Part shown: positions 35,450 through 47,155 of the stretch, one piece after another
Layout of the letters: each line of letters opens with the position of its first letter
How positions within the stretch are numbered: position 1 is the first letter of the stretch
Assembly (NCBI RefSeq): GCF_020536995.1
Contig: NC_068357.1
Span: 131,786,352 to 131,850,351 of the forward strand
DNA length: 64,000 nucleotides
Direction: 5' to 3'
Source: Dreissena polymorpha
Taxonomy: Eukaryota; Mollusca; Bivalvia; Myida; Dreissenidae
Program-made: the position numbers and the translations under genes
Notes under the pieces: generated by a model
The model's database searches: none
What the model was told of the DNA's origin: nothing
What the model saw: only the letters and a program-made list of their open reading frames with translations

Positions 35450-37700
35450 TTTCATTCATCTTCTTTGAGCTATTACAAAGCTACGTGTTTTCAAAAAATG
35501 CATTTAAAATATGCACCATACAGTTCATTGAAATGTAACATTGGTACAAACACAAACAATAATATAGCTTGTATTGACCAATCCATAAGAAAAAGCGGAG
35601 ACAAATGTTAATCTCAATTGTTTTGTTTAAATAATTGATTAAGGACTAGAATTGTATCATCATTGAGCTTAAACAAATCAAGAACTTTGCAAATAATGCA
35701 AATTAAATGTACACCACACAATGCACTGAAGTGTACAATTTGTTAACCCTTAGCATGCTGGGAAATTTGTCGTCTGCTGAAGTGTCGTCTGCTGAATTTC
35801 TAAAATTAGCATTTTCTTAGATTTTTTTCACAGAATACTTTCAGAATAGCAAACAGTTTGAATCCTGATGAGACGCCACGTTTTGTGGTGTCTCATCTGG
35901 ATCCAAACAGTTTGCAAAGGCCTTTAAAATTCGATTCCAGCGCTGAAAGGGTTACGATACCAACATGAATAATATAGGGCTAGTATTTACAGAGCCTTGG
36001 CCCTTACGCAAAAAGCAATGACATATGTATACAAAACAGAAAGCGGTCTAACAATTAAAAAATGACTAAAGTTGTATTGTCCTTGAGCTTATACAAAGTT
36101 ATGAGTTAGTAAATAATGCAAATTAAATGTGAAACACACAATGCATTGAAGTGTCACATTTCTAAAGATACCAACATGATTATCATAGGTCAATTATTGA
36201 CCGAGCCTTTTGAAAAGAGCATTGACATACACATTCAAAACCGAGACTGGTTAAAAAAAAAAAAATGACTAAAATTGTATAATCTCTGAGCTAATACAAA
36301 ATTATGCCTTTGCAATTCATGTAAATAAAATGTGCACCACACAATTTATTGAGGTGTAACATTTGCAAAAATACCAACATGATCAAAATAGTGCTACTAT
36401 TGACGGAGTCTATTGAAAAAAGCCTCAACATATGTTGATAACACGTTTATCTAAAAAAAATGAAAAATAACTGAAATTGTATCATCTTGGAGCTAATACA
36501 AAATTATGCCTTTGCAAATAATACAAATAAAATTAGCATCACTCAATGCGTTGAAATGTAATGTTTGTAAAGATACCCATAAGATTAATATAGGGCTAGT
36601 ATTGACTGAGCCTTTCAAAAAGAGCCACGACATATGTTGATCAAACTGATAGTGATTACAAAATAAAAAATGACTAAAGTTGTATAATCTTTGAGCTAAT
36701 ACAAAATTATGCCTCTGCAAATAATACAAATAAAATTAGCATCACTCAATGCGTTGAAATGTAATGTTTGTAAAGATACCCATAAGATTTATATAGGGCT
36801 AGTACTGACTGAGCCTTTCAAAAATAGCCACGGCATATGTTGATGAAACTGAAAGTGGTAAAATATAAAAAAATGACTAAAATTGTATTGCCTTTGTGCT
36901 CATTCAAAATCATGAATTTGCAAATAATACAAATAAAATTAGCATCACTCAATGCGTTGAAATGTAATGTTTGTAAAGATACCCATAAGATTAATATAGG
37001 GCTAGTACTGACTGAGCCTTTCAAAAATAGCCACGGCATATGTTGATGAAACTGAAAGTGGTAAAATATAAAAAAATGACTAAAATTGTATTGCCTTTGT
37101 GCTCATTCAAAATCATGAATTTGCAAATAATACAAATAAAATTAGCATCACTCAATGCGTTGAAATGTAATGTTTGTAAAGATACCCATAAGATTAATAT
37201 AGGGCTAGTACTGACTGAGCCTTTCAAAAATAGCCACGGCATATGTTGATGAAACTGAAAGTGGTAAAATATAAAAAAATGACTAAAATTGTATTGCCTT
37301 TGTGCTCATTCAAAATCATGAATTTGCAAATAATACAAATAAAATTAGCATCACTCAATGCGTTGAAATGTAATGTTTGTAAAGATACCCATAAGATTAA
37401 TATAGGGCTAGTATTGACTGAGCCTTTCAAAAAAAGCCACGACATATGTTGAAGAAACTGATAGTGGTAAAAATTAAAAAAATGACTTAAATTGTATTGC
37501 CTTTGTGCTCATTTAAAATCATGAATTTGCTAACAATACAAATAAAATTAGCATCACACAATGCGTTGAAATGTAACGTTTGTAAGAATACCAAAATCAA
37601 TAGTATAGAGCTTTATTTGACCAAGCCTTTTAAAAAAAGCCACGACACACGTTTCTCGGATTATGGAAGTGTAAACAATGATACGCATGATTTGGTGAAA
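35450..37700 (+). repeat. 203-bp tandem repeat array (subterminal)
   Basis: Units with TGCAAATAATACAAATAAAA and CAATGCGTTGAAATGTAATG recur at about 203-bp spacing. Four or five units between about 36490 and 37450 are nearly identical (for example 36837, 37040 and 37243), and they decay towards both sides (35480-36480, 37500-37700). About 11 units in all. The 69- and 73-codon frames on both strands are repeat artefacts. The array lies 0.3 kb from the right end of the P-type transposon. Confidence 0.9.
35743..35954 (+). mobile_element. Distant relative of the TTAACCC MITE family (copy g)
   Basis: Ends TTAACCCTTAGCATGCTG and CAGCGCTGAAAGGGTTA, with internal GATGAGACGCCAC...GTGGTGTCTCATC and the shared GCAAACAG/TTTGCAAAGGCCTTT blocks. 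It interrupts the degenerate part of the 203-bp array. Confidence 0.65.
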
Positions 37701-38134
37701 ATACCCACCGTTGTTTTATAAGTAAATACAAAGAATAGTCGAAAACAAATGAAACAATAAGATGTATCAAACTCAACAAACCTTTGCAATGAATACTTCT
37801 GTGTTGGCAACACTTGGTTAATTTGTACTCTTATTATTTCTCGATTGCTTTGTCACGGTCTCGCTTTGTCAAAATGGCGGCTGTTTAAATTTGCCTCGAA
37901 GCGCGAAGTCTCGTTGGGTCGCAAGTCTCGTTCCCTTTTGCGTAACAACGCGATAGCTTGTTCTTCGGTTCAGTGAGTGTCTCATCCCTTTGTTTGTATA
38001 GGTCCCTGAACTCGGGTACAGTCTAATATCGACCTGGTACGATTAAGTATATTTACCCGGGGTACATGTAAGTATACTTAAGAGTACCCGGGGTACATGT
38101 AAGTAGTACCCGAGACGACAATGACCAATCGAGC

Positions 38135-40309
38135 GTTTCAACGTAAGAAGGTAAACAGGCCAAAGATCAATGTCACAGGGTGCTTTTATAGTGAAATATT
38201 ATTCCGAACGATTGCGACAATTCATGTGTGTACAAAATGTCTGTCCACAAATAAATTATTCGCACTTACACTTACGGACATATTCAACGTAACTGTTTGA
38301 AATTCACAATATACCTACTGGTTAGTTGTCTTTACCAAAGACCTTTACAATACACAGATTAGAAACTTCGCGCTTTATCGTTCTATCTCGCGGCGGGGTC
38401 ACGTGGTCAAGTAACCGATAAGGTAGCGACGCAAAAGTAGCAACGGCTACGATTATCGATTAGTAATGCGAAAATGTTACGGCGCTATAGAAAGGTGGCT
38501 ATAACTTGGTCAATAATGATCCGATTTTATTTAGCTAGAAAAATAATGTATAATGCTGCGATGGTTAAAGAAATAGCGCTAAGAATTTCCAAATCGCGGC
38601 GAGAATGCGGTATAATAGTTTATTTGAAATGCTTTTACTGATAAAATATTATTGTATCCATTTTTATTTCTAACATATAAAACCTATGATCGTGCGATCC
38701 AAAAACGGTTTCAACCCGCCTTATTTCAATATTGATTTTGTAGATTTTTCTTTTTTTTTATTCTCTAATTTTTATTTGTATTAAGATCTAATTAATGAGT
38801 TCTAGGTTATTAAAGTTTTGTTTGTAATACCCAGTTTTTTTCTTTTCATAATAAATAAAAGCTCTAAGTTTCATGGACAAGGATTTCGCGAAAGAAATAA
38901 AACATTTTACGCGCGTGTTAATTGTCGGATCAATTAGCGAACTGTAAAAGATGTTTTGTTGTTGTTGTTTTTTAATCTTAGGAATTAATTAAAAGAAGGG
39001 ATCCTAACTTCAATTATCAGTTTACGTTGTTTACTGATTTTGATTGTGTGATCTGTGGCCGAGGACGTCATTCTTTAATTGTCATTGTGATGTCCTATTA
39101 AGGTAAGTCTTTGTTGTAAATGTTTTAGATTCTGATATACTTGTTTGTAATAGTATGTTATAAACACGGTGAAATGGTGTATAAAAGTAAATCACATTTG
39201 ACGGCAGGTGTGTACAATAGGGTAAAAGAGCTTAAAATTGTACTGACATTGCACAAGGCCAAAATCCTTTATAATGAATAATTTCATCCAGGTTTTTAAA
39301 TACCTAGATTAACATCCCACCTAGCATTATGTTCTTTATAGGTCTTTGTCTTTACAAACGCATCTTTCGGTGAACTTCCGTTGCCGAGACATAAGTGATG
39401 TCGCTGTGACAGCTGTGTCAAATGTCTCGTAACCGGCATTTGGTTTTATTTGTAAATAGAATGGCGGACAGTTTAAGAACGATACGGGATTTGTATTTAA
39501 AACGCATCGCATGTGTTTGCTGACTTTTATACTTGCGTTGATAAAGTCCGGTATAAAAAACTCAAGTCTGTCCGATAAGGCAACAAATATATGTTAAAAT
39601 GACACTGTGTTATAAAGTGCTTCTATATTTTGACGCATTAAAAGCAGCATAAATCTGGCAGAAATATTGACATAGAGGCCATTACCGTGCTTGTATGCTT
39701 TAGTTTAAGGTACTAAAATTGAAGATTCAAACGTTCACTTTACAAATGTGAAAGTACCGGTAACCGTCATACATCCAAATTTATATAAATGAATATTTAT
39801 GCCAGAAACTAGAAAGGGTTTTTAGCAAAAAGGGCCCTATAATAATTTTGAACATGCAGTGTTTCTAAAATTGAATCTAACGTTCATTATAAAAGCACCA
39901 TTCTTTAATTTAAACATAGCTATCAATGGCATGAGCTTCAATGATAAATATTGCAAACGACGATATTAATTTTCGCTAGAGCCGACGTTTTCTTTTAATA
40001 TTCTTTTATCATATTTGGTTTTGAGAATTTACACCCGCAACTTTTTTTCAATCGTTGATGAGCAGACATTGGTTTGTTACATGTAGCTGTGTGAATTATT
40101 TGCACATGCCACTTGATTGATAATCCGTTACAAAGAATACTCTAGTTTAGACAAATCTTCTACGATAACAAGACCAAAGATAAACAGAAAACGACATTAT
40201 TTTCATTAAAATCTTCCTCTTCCACATTCCACGTGATACACAATTTACGTCCGTTTTCTTCGGATGCTTCATTAATTCGCTAAGAACCATCGCCGCGTCA
40301 ACACCACTC
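38135..40309. other. Intergenic region upstream of MPEG1 copy 2
   Basis: AT-rich, no supported coding exon. It presumably contains the promoter and perhaps a non-coding exon of copy 2 (GTCCTATTAAG/GTAAGT near 39103 is a donor-like site), but I cannot place a start site. Confidence 0.4.
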
Positions 40310-43300
40310 ATGGCAGTATTGAACATTGTCGCATGCGTGTGGGCGACTCTGGTGATTGTTGCTATTGCGAGGAGTGAAAACTGCACGAACCCGTCGCCAA
40401 TTTACCACTCGGGAGACCCTCGGTCGTGCATGCTGGGCCACTCTGGTCCCCGGTACCGGTTCGAGGTGTTGCCCGGTGGCGGTTGGGACAACCTGCGCAA
40501 CAAGGAGACCGGCATGATCGTAAAGCTTAACTTCTCCCAGTGTCGCACAACTGAGGATGGTCGCTTCCTGTTACCAGATGGAGTGTACACGGTGCCGCTT
40601 AAGAGGAGCAACGTCGAGACCAACGCCAATCTGTTTGAACATTGGAGTAACTACTCGAGGTATATATAATGTGTATAAATGTGTAATATGATATATTTCA
40701 AATTCATATATATACTTCGATCGATTCACAATTCGACCAAAGTATAGCTGTTGTCTTCGTACACATTTTTGTTATTTATTATATGTGTATTATAAAGTTT
40801 TATTTACTAGTATTATGAATATTAGCCCAATAATAATGTATTAATGCTATTGTAAAACAGGTTTTGTTAAATTCAGAAAAATGAATTTCCTTTTTTTCAA
40901 AGCAACAGACGTTTTAGTGTAAACATAAACGAGTCATTTTACATTAATGTATGACTGACCTTTAATCTGAAACGCAGGAAAACTTTATACAAGTAAAAAA
41001 ATCGTCGCAGGGTTTAAACGATAATTAAAATGTGGAATGTCGAGTAATTAAAACGTGTATACTATTGCAAATTATTTTAAAAAATCTGGTGCCAAGTTTT
41101 CAAATACAGGATACTTCGTTAAATGCAAGAAGTTTTAGAACGTTCTTCCAATGCTGTTAACTCTTTGAACCTTGAGTGACCATTGTTGTTTTAAGAGGTT
41201 TTATTGTTAACTTCAACAGTGCATAATTTTCTGCACTTTATAGGGAATTTTTACGTTTTAATGATGTTCACTTATTGCGTTATGATAATGATTGAACTTC
41301 GCTTCAACCGAGCTTGGTTACACGTGTTTCGAGCTCACAATCGCACCTTTGTCCTAGCACGCTGTCTCATTCCATCAACATCCAGGCGGGCCTAAATCTG
41401 CCGCATGTGGGAATCAGCGGCTCATTCTCGTACGAGCACGAGCAAGTGAAATCATCGCAGCACAACGAGAAAGCCTTCACGACGCGAGTTCAGGTCGGTT
41501 ACATACAACTAAGTAATTTGTATAATCGATGTGTATACTTGCATTTGCCTTAAATACAGGAACTCGTACTTCTGGGACGACACTTTCGTTTAAACTTTAA
41601 ACATGATAAAAACGGAAAGTGTCGTCCTCGATTAGCATGTGTGGATTTCTCTGGATATTCGGTGACGATACGCACATACATTAAGCCCTAATTTCGCAAA
41701 GCGCGTATCAAATTATATGAAATGCTTGTGAAAACATGTACTCCTATTGTTAGGACAGATAACAGATGCAATATGAGCATTCTTAAAGTAGATACAACAA
41801 TCAAGCCTTTAACAGTATATTAAGGATTCGTGTTTTTTTTAGATTTCAAGAGTAGTTATCAGTGGGTATCAATTGTATATCAACAGTAGGTTTGTAAAAT
41901 ACATCAATACTAAACGCACAATGATTAAAACCGGGGTGACCGCTTTGACGATGTCAATGCCAAGCATCGGGAGTTAAGGCTAACCGAAGCTAAAACTTGC
42001 CCCAGACTTTATCACAAACCAAAGGCGCGCCTAAAACGATCTCCATTAGATTTACATGTGCTGAAAGAAAGAAAAAAATGAAACAAATTATATCAAAACA
42101 TGACGCGTGAATTAAAAAAAAATGCACACAAAGGTTTAGTGCATTGGTGTCGTTTGTATCGGACATCAATTAAAACGATTTTGAGATAGTATTTTTTGTA
42201 TATTATTTGTTAAAAGAAATAGGGCCTTTCTATAACATATTTTAACAATCAATTAGGCAATGCATCTACAGAAAAATGTAAAGCAAACCATAGGTGTAAG
42301 GTGAGATCGTAAATATGAAACTATAATATCGTATCCACATAGCATAAAAGCTCTACGACTTGCAGCTTCTGAGGACTGAAATAAGACAACATTGACCATG
42401 CACGGGGCTTATTCTCACTCGATATATTCACACATGACCACGAAGCAGTACAACGTTATTCTCTATTTCAATAAAATAATATCTATATATTATTCGTTTT
42501 ACTTGACCTCAGGCGCGGTATCTGCAATACGCTTCGAAGCTGGAACCGGATACGCCGGTGAGCGAAGCGTTCCGGAAACGGCTCTACAAAATCGCCGCAA
42601 GCATGCTTTTGAATCGCACCGACCTGGCGCGCTACGAGAGCCAGCTGCTCATAAGGGACTACGGAACCCACGTGATTACCAGCCTAGATGTCGGGGCCGC
42701 TCTAGTTCAGGTATATAGTGACTTTTGTCGTGACAAGCTCCACGACTACTACTTTTTGTACTACCACTTTGGCAAGTATTTCAGCAACTTCTTCTTCAAC
42801 TAAAACTTATACATCTGCACGTACTACTACGGTTACTTCTTCTCCTAAGTCCACTACACACACTGCTTCTTCTTCTTTTTCACCCTCTTTTCTCCGCAAC
42901 TCATACCTAGTATAAAACAAAAACAACAACAACAACGATATTCTATGTTTAATGTCATCCTTCCTTACTTATTATACAATCTCAGCCTTCTTTCAGGTTG
43001 ATCACCTTTCACAAGATTACCTCAAAAAGCACGAAGGTCAGAAAACCACCATCACCACCTCCGCCAGCGCTAGTTTTTTCAACGTGTTCAACTTTGAAGC
43101 AAAGTATTCTAGGTCGAGCTCAAACGAGCAAACGAATGAATACTTGAAGTCGCGGACTAGCTCACAGATTTTCACATACGGTGGTCCAGCATTCAGGTAC
43201 ATTCAGAGATTATGAGACTGTCATTGTTTCGCTGAATTTTGCAGGCATATTGAGAAAAAATAACGCGCATCTTCATATAAGCCGCGCTCTGTGAAAAGGG

Positions 43301-44984
43301 GTTTAATGAATGTGCGTAAAGTTTTGTCGTTCCAGATCAGCCTGTGCAGCCCGCACAGGCTTATCAGGGACTACACTTTCGGCCTAAACTGGATTTTTGC
43401 TAAGAAGAGACTTTGTATAAACGAAAAATAACATAAAAGCGCATATTCATTAAACCCCCTTTGACAAAGCGAGGCTCATATGTATTTCTTAAATTGTTAC
43501 CAACACACTTGGTCATTAAATTTCGATATCTTTGTTCATACATACTTTATATATATTTGTAGATGATAATACGATTTAACACTCTTTTACATTTTAGGCC
43601 AACGAATTTTTCGGCGAATCAATGGGTTGATAACGTTGACAACGAACTGGTTGCCTTGGACAAATCCGGGGACCCAATCTACTACCTGGTCAATGACGTC
43701 AATCTCCCGGATGTTCCTTCGTCCGTCGTCTACCAGGTCTCGCAGCAAGTTAAGGAAGCCGTCGAGGTCTATTACAGGCACAACACAATCGCCGGATGTA
43801 CGCGGGAGGACTCGCCAAACTTTAGCTTTCAGGCGAATGCAGACGACGGATCTTGTAAACCGGCCAATACGAATTTCACTTTCGGAGGAGTATTCCAGAC
43901 GTGCAAGGGTAGTGGCTACCAGGACCTTTGTAGTTCTTTAAGGCAAAAAAATCCACAGACTGGCGACTTCAGGTGTCCATCTGGTTATGAAGCGATTGAG
44001 CTTCAGACGGGTTCTGCGAGATCCTCCGAATCCCGGCGAGAGTGTCACAGATGCTGGTTATTCTTCCACTGTTGTAAAACCAGGTCCTATTCGGCCCAAG
44101 CTGACTATCAAAGTTACTGGTGCGCTGCGACCGGCAAGGTTGCGTCGAACAGCGGATTTCTTTTTGGTGGCGTGTACACCAAAAACACCGCAAACGTAAA
44201 TACACAGTCAAAGTCCTGCCCGCCTAAATTTTATCCGATGAAACTTCTCACAGACCTTGTTGTTTGCATAAGTGATGATTATGAATTGGGAACTCAGAAT
44301 TCACTTCCGTTTGCCGGTTTCTTTAGTTGTAAGTCCGGCAATCCGTTGGCGTTGAAGGAACGGTCCGACCTGCTGAAAAGTACAGGCCACTCGAGTATGC
44401 TGACAAACTTTATGCGTGAGTCGGGTCCCCAATCGTACCCGGCAGCATGCCCTGAAAGTTACAGTCAACATCTCGCTCTTGTAGATGATGGCTGTTCTAT
44501 TCACTATTGCATCAAGACAGGCGCCATCACAGCCATGGGCCTTCCACCGATCAAACAACCGCCGTTTATGAAAGCCCCAGAGGAAGGACTTTCTGAAGAC
44601 CAGGAACAGTCTGTTGTGGTGAACGAAGCTGGGGACGTCTGGACGTCTTTGGAAGAAGCAAACACCATGATTCCACAATACCTGAAAAAGTCTGGAATAC
44701 AGATGCCCATGGAAGATATAATACGCAAATTTGATTCGTCACCAAGCACCAAGTCGTCAGCTTCGTCTGAACTATCGGGTGGCTACATCGCTCTTATCTC
44801 CGTTCTAGCGACGCTGCTCTGCGTTGTCGTGACGTCACTGATCATCATTCGCGTACGACGTCGCCGGATGCGGTACCGGGAAACTGACCCCTGGGGCGAG
44901 AGAGGAGAGCGCAGTCCAATCACGGCAGCAGCGCGTACCCTGGGCTACACGGAGATAGAAACCCCTTCAACAACAATGACGTGA
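40310..44984 (+). CDS. MPEG1: Macrophage-expressed gene 1 (perforin-2) copy 2, complete
   Basis: Exons 40310-40659, 41358-41493, 42513-42710, 42997-43196 and 43598-44984 join in frame to 756 residues (human MPEG1 is about 716). It should form antimicrobial pores from the phagolysosomal membrane. Residues 1-22 are a signal peptide (MAVLNIVACVWATLVIVAIA). About 50-160 holds FEVLPGGGWDNLRN and QCRTTEDGRF, nearly as in human. The MACPF domain runs to about 295 with DYGTHVITSLDVGAAL. EGF-like Cys 362 and 381 flank SPNFSFQANADDGS. The P2 region has conserved SGFLFGG, VCISDDYELG and PFAGFFSC. A transmembrane helix (about 691-712) is followed by RVRRRR and a 38-residue tail with GYTEI (744-748). The start was chosen for its signal peptide. 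Split over five coding exons, whereas human MPEG1 is essentially one. Intron MITEs lie at 41561 and 43281. Confidence 0.95.
41561..41707. mobile_element. GTGTCGTCCC MITE, truncated copy in intron 2 of MPEG1 copy 2
   Basis: Shares GGGACGACACTTTCG, AAAGTGTCGTCCTCGATTAGC and a decayed end (CCCTAATTTCGCAAAGCGCG). Part of the family at 32264. Confidence 0.65.
43281..43479. mobile_element. GTGTCGTCCC MITE, copy in intron 4 of MPEG1 copy 2
   Basis: The ends GCTCTGTGAAAAGGGGTTTA and TAAACCCCCTTTGACAAAGC are inverted. Internal CAGCCTGTGCAGCCCGCACA and AAACTGGATTTTTGCTAAGA blocks match the other copies. Confidence 0.8.
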
Positions 44985-45593
44985 ACTGTATAAGTGTGTT
45001 ACAGTTTATAACACTGTATTCAAAACAATTAAAACTAGTATCCGCAATATTTTATTTTTCGTAAAATCAAGATTTTATGTTAATGTGCTCTACATTTATA
45101 GCATGATTTGAAATATGTTTTGGTGACATTTGTTTCACTTACATAAGTTATACAAATATTGTATCATCACCAATAACTTATCTGCATGCAATTTACATCC
45201 AGAGCTGAATATCGGTAAATTGGGATAGTATTAGCTCAAAACTGAAAAATATTAACACGTACATGTAGTCTGTTGCGGATTTCTGATTAAAATGAAGTGG
45301 TATCATACATCTCGTTTGAAGTTTATACTGGCTGTAAGAATTTTCTTATTTGAAACAATTTATTTAAGATAACTAAAGAAAGACATATACAACCAAGCTC
45401 TGTACATTGACATTTTACAACCGTATTGCGGCTTTTTTTTCCAAATTCGAACGATGAACTGAATGTTTTACTACATGATGCTTCGTCTCTAAAGCGTTTA
45501 AGTAAATGCGAGATAGAGTTGAAACTCGTTTTAGTTTCGTTTCATCGTGCCTCGGGAAGTTATGGTTTGGATGCTCTAGTCTGTATATGACCA
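44985..45593. other. Downstream flank of MPEG1 copy 2
   Basis: No AATAAA close to the stop; AATTAAAAC about 40 nt downstream is a weak candidate signal. Otherwise AT-rich with no feature. Confidence 0.4.
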
Positions 45594-45597
45594 TTAA

Positions 45598-46128
45598 AGG
45601 GACCGTCCACCGCGAATGACGAAAAAATAAAGGTTCTAACATACCGTATTTTTTTTACAATTATTATTTTATATTGATTAAAATATCACGACTGGTATAT
45701 TACATTACTTGACAAAAGTTCATATTTTCAGTATATTCGGTTATAAAATTTCGCGAAGTGAAATCGAAATTACATCGCGAAAATAGGTGACATAACGATA
45801 TACACACTATAAATGACTCATGTAGATTGATAATTTTATATATAAAATATATACAATTCACTACGCATGCACAATTTGTATTTCTTGGTTTACCACGTGA
45901 CGATGATGATCAATCTACTTGCGTTATTTATAGTTAACCGGTAGTTACCTGGTACACATACCCAGTAAAATTTTATTACCGAATATATAAAAATATGAAA
46001 ACTTGACAACTTTTTCACGTAATGTAATATACCAGTCGAGATATTTTAATAAATATAAACTAATAATTGTAAAAAAATACGGTATTGTAGAACTTATCTT
46101 TTTTCGTCATTCGCGGTTGACGGTCCCT
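45598..46128. mobile_element. TTAA-flanked MITE with arms of about 118 bp
   Basis: TTAA at 45594-45597 and 46129-46132. The arms start AGGGACCGTCCACCGCGAAT and stay alignable for about 118 bp (GACTGGTATATTACATTAC at the inner edge). Non-coding; the TTAA target is typical of piggyBac-type elements. Confidence 0.85.
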
Positions 46129-46132
46129 TTAA

Positions 46133-46755
46133 GTAGTTCAATGGTAATGTAATTTAAATGTTTTCCCTTTTATTGATTTAATTTCAATCATGATGCTATA
46201 CACAATTTTATATACACTTTTATGTTTAAATAATAATTCTGGGAAAAAAGAAAAGTTTGAAGTTTCCTTGTCATAAATAACAAAATCGCATTGTATAACT
46301 AAGTTATTGCTCCTGCTATCCATGCTGCATGGCATTTGCAATGGAATGATTATTAAGTTGGTCCGCTTCAGTTGGTATCCTTATTTTATTTTTAGAAATG
46401 CTTGATGTAAGCTAATACGGTACATGTTATTTATAGAATTATGCTAGCAGCATTGTTGACAAGGTTCGGTACTCAGACCAAAAGGTAAAGCTTCACATTT
46501 AAACAAGTCTTAGCTTTTCTTAGCGCACAACGTGCTTGTCACATGTTACGAAAAGTAAAATTTATTTCAACTAATGTAAATTGTATACCATTGCCACCAT
46601 TGCGATGTTTGTTATAGTCCATCCGTTATACATGTATAAATCAGATCATTTGTTACATATGGTTACGGCTCCATTCAGATCATGACTATGTACAGAAATA
46701 TAAAATAGAAATAACGTGCATAATACAATAGAAAATTGTTTTAGTCTTTACCTGT
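46133..46755. other. No gene recognised
   Basis: Intergenic AT-rich sequence between copy 2 and copy 3 of MPEG1; no supported feature. Confidence 0.5.
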
Positions 46756-46957
46756 TTAACCCATTTATGCCTAGTGTCTAGAAAAAAAGGCCTTTGCAAA
46801 CAGCGTCGTCTCATCAGGGTCTACGCTGTTTGCTTAAAGGGATTTCTGTAAGAAATATTATAAATATAGAAATAAATATACTTGACATCCCTAATTTTGG
46901 AAATAAATTGATCCAATTTAAAAGGATGGGAGAGTCCACTAGGCATAAATTGGTTAA
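46756..46957 (-). mobile_element. TTAACCCATTTATGCC MITE, copy c (reversed)
   Basis: Reverse orientation relative to copies a and b, with part of the central hairpin deleted. It ends about 200 bp before the MPEG1 copy 3 start codon, so it may contribute to that promoter or 5' untranslated region. Confidence 0.85.
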
Positions 46958-47155
46958 CTTCCATTATGAGAACAAGAGACTACATATATGTAGGATGTAA
47001 AATCTGTTATTTTGATCTAAAGACATACACTCTACAAATCGGTGTTTCAAAAACCATTGATGTCGAATTACTTCCTTTCGAGTTATTTTTATTTAATTTC
47101 ATTTTTTCGTTGGGTGCTTCATTCGGAAAACACAGAGTACCCTTTAAACACCATC

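Larger units (their letters stand above)
25477..38008. mobile_element. 12.5-kb P-element/THAP9-type DNA transposon
   Basis: The terminal inverted repeats begin CAGGGACCTATACAAACAAA (about 24 bp) at 25477 and end with the reverse complement at 38008. An exact 7-bp target duplication AACTCGG lies at 25470-25476 and 38009-38015. It carries a minus-strand DDE transposase (29111-31780) and a plus-strand two-exon gene (26139-33634) that encloses it. Subterminal regions differ: a duplicated unit of about 60 bp on the left (25543-25660) and an array with a 203-bp period on the right. Later insertions inside it are two footprint palindromes, two or three MITEs and a TA microsatellite. The intact transposase frame and perfect duplication suggest fairly recent insertion. 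Drosophila P makes 8-bp duplications; 7 bp is seen here three times for this family. Confidence 0.85.
25164..38134. mobile_element. MITE (about 430 bp) split by the 12.5-kb transposon
   Basis: The left arm 25164-25244 and right arm 38054-38134 are inverted copies over 81 bp (GCTCGATTGGTCATTGTCG start; TACATGTACCCCGGGTA blocks) with only a few mismatches. Removing 25477-38008 and one copy of the AACTCGG duplication leaves about 430 bp. The arms are themselves made of small palindromes (CTTAAGTATACTTA, ACCCGGGGTAC). Non-coding host element for the P-type insertion. Confidence 0.8.

Noticed and set aside
36493-37721. Repeated 69- and 73-codon frames on both strands that look like a small gene family
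   Set aside because: They repeat with the 203-bp satellite period and exist on both strands; no coding signature.
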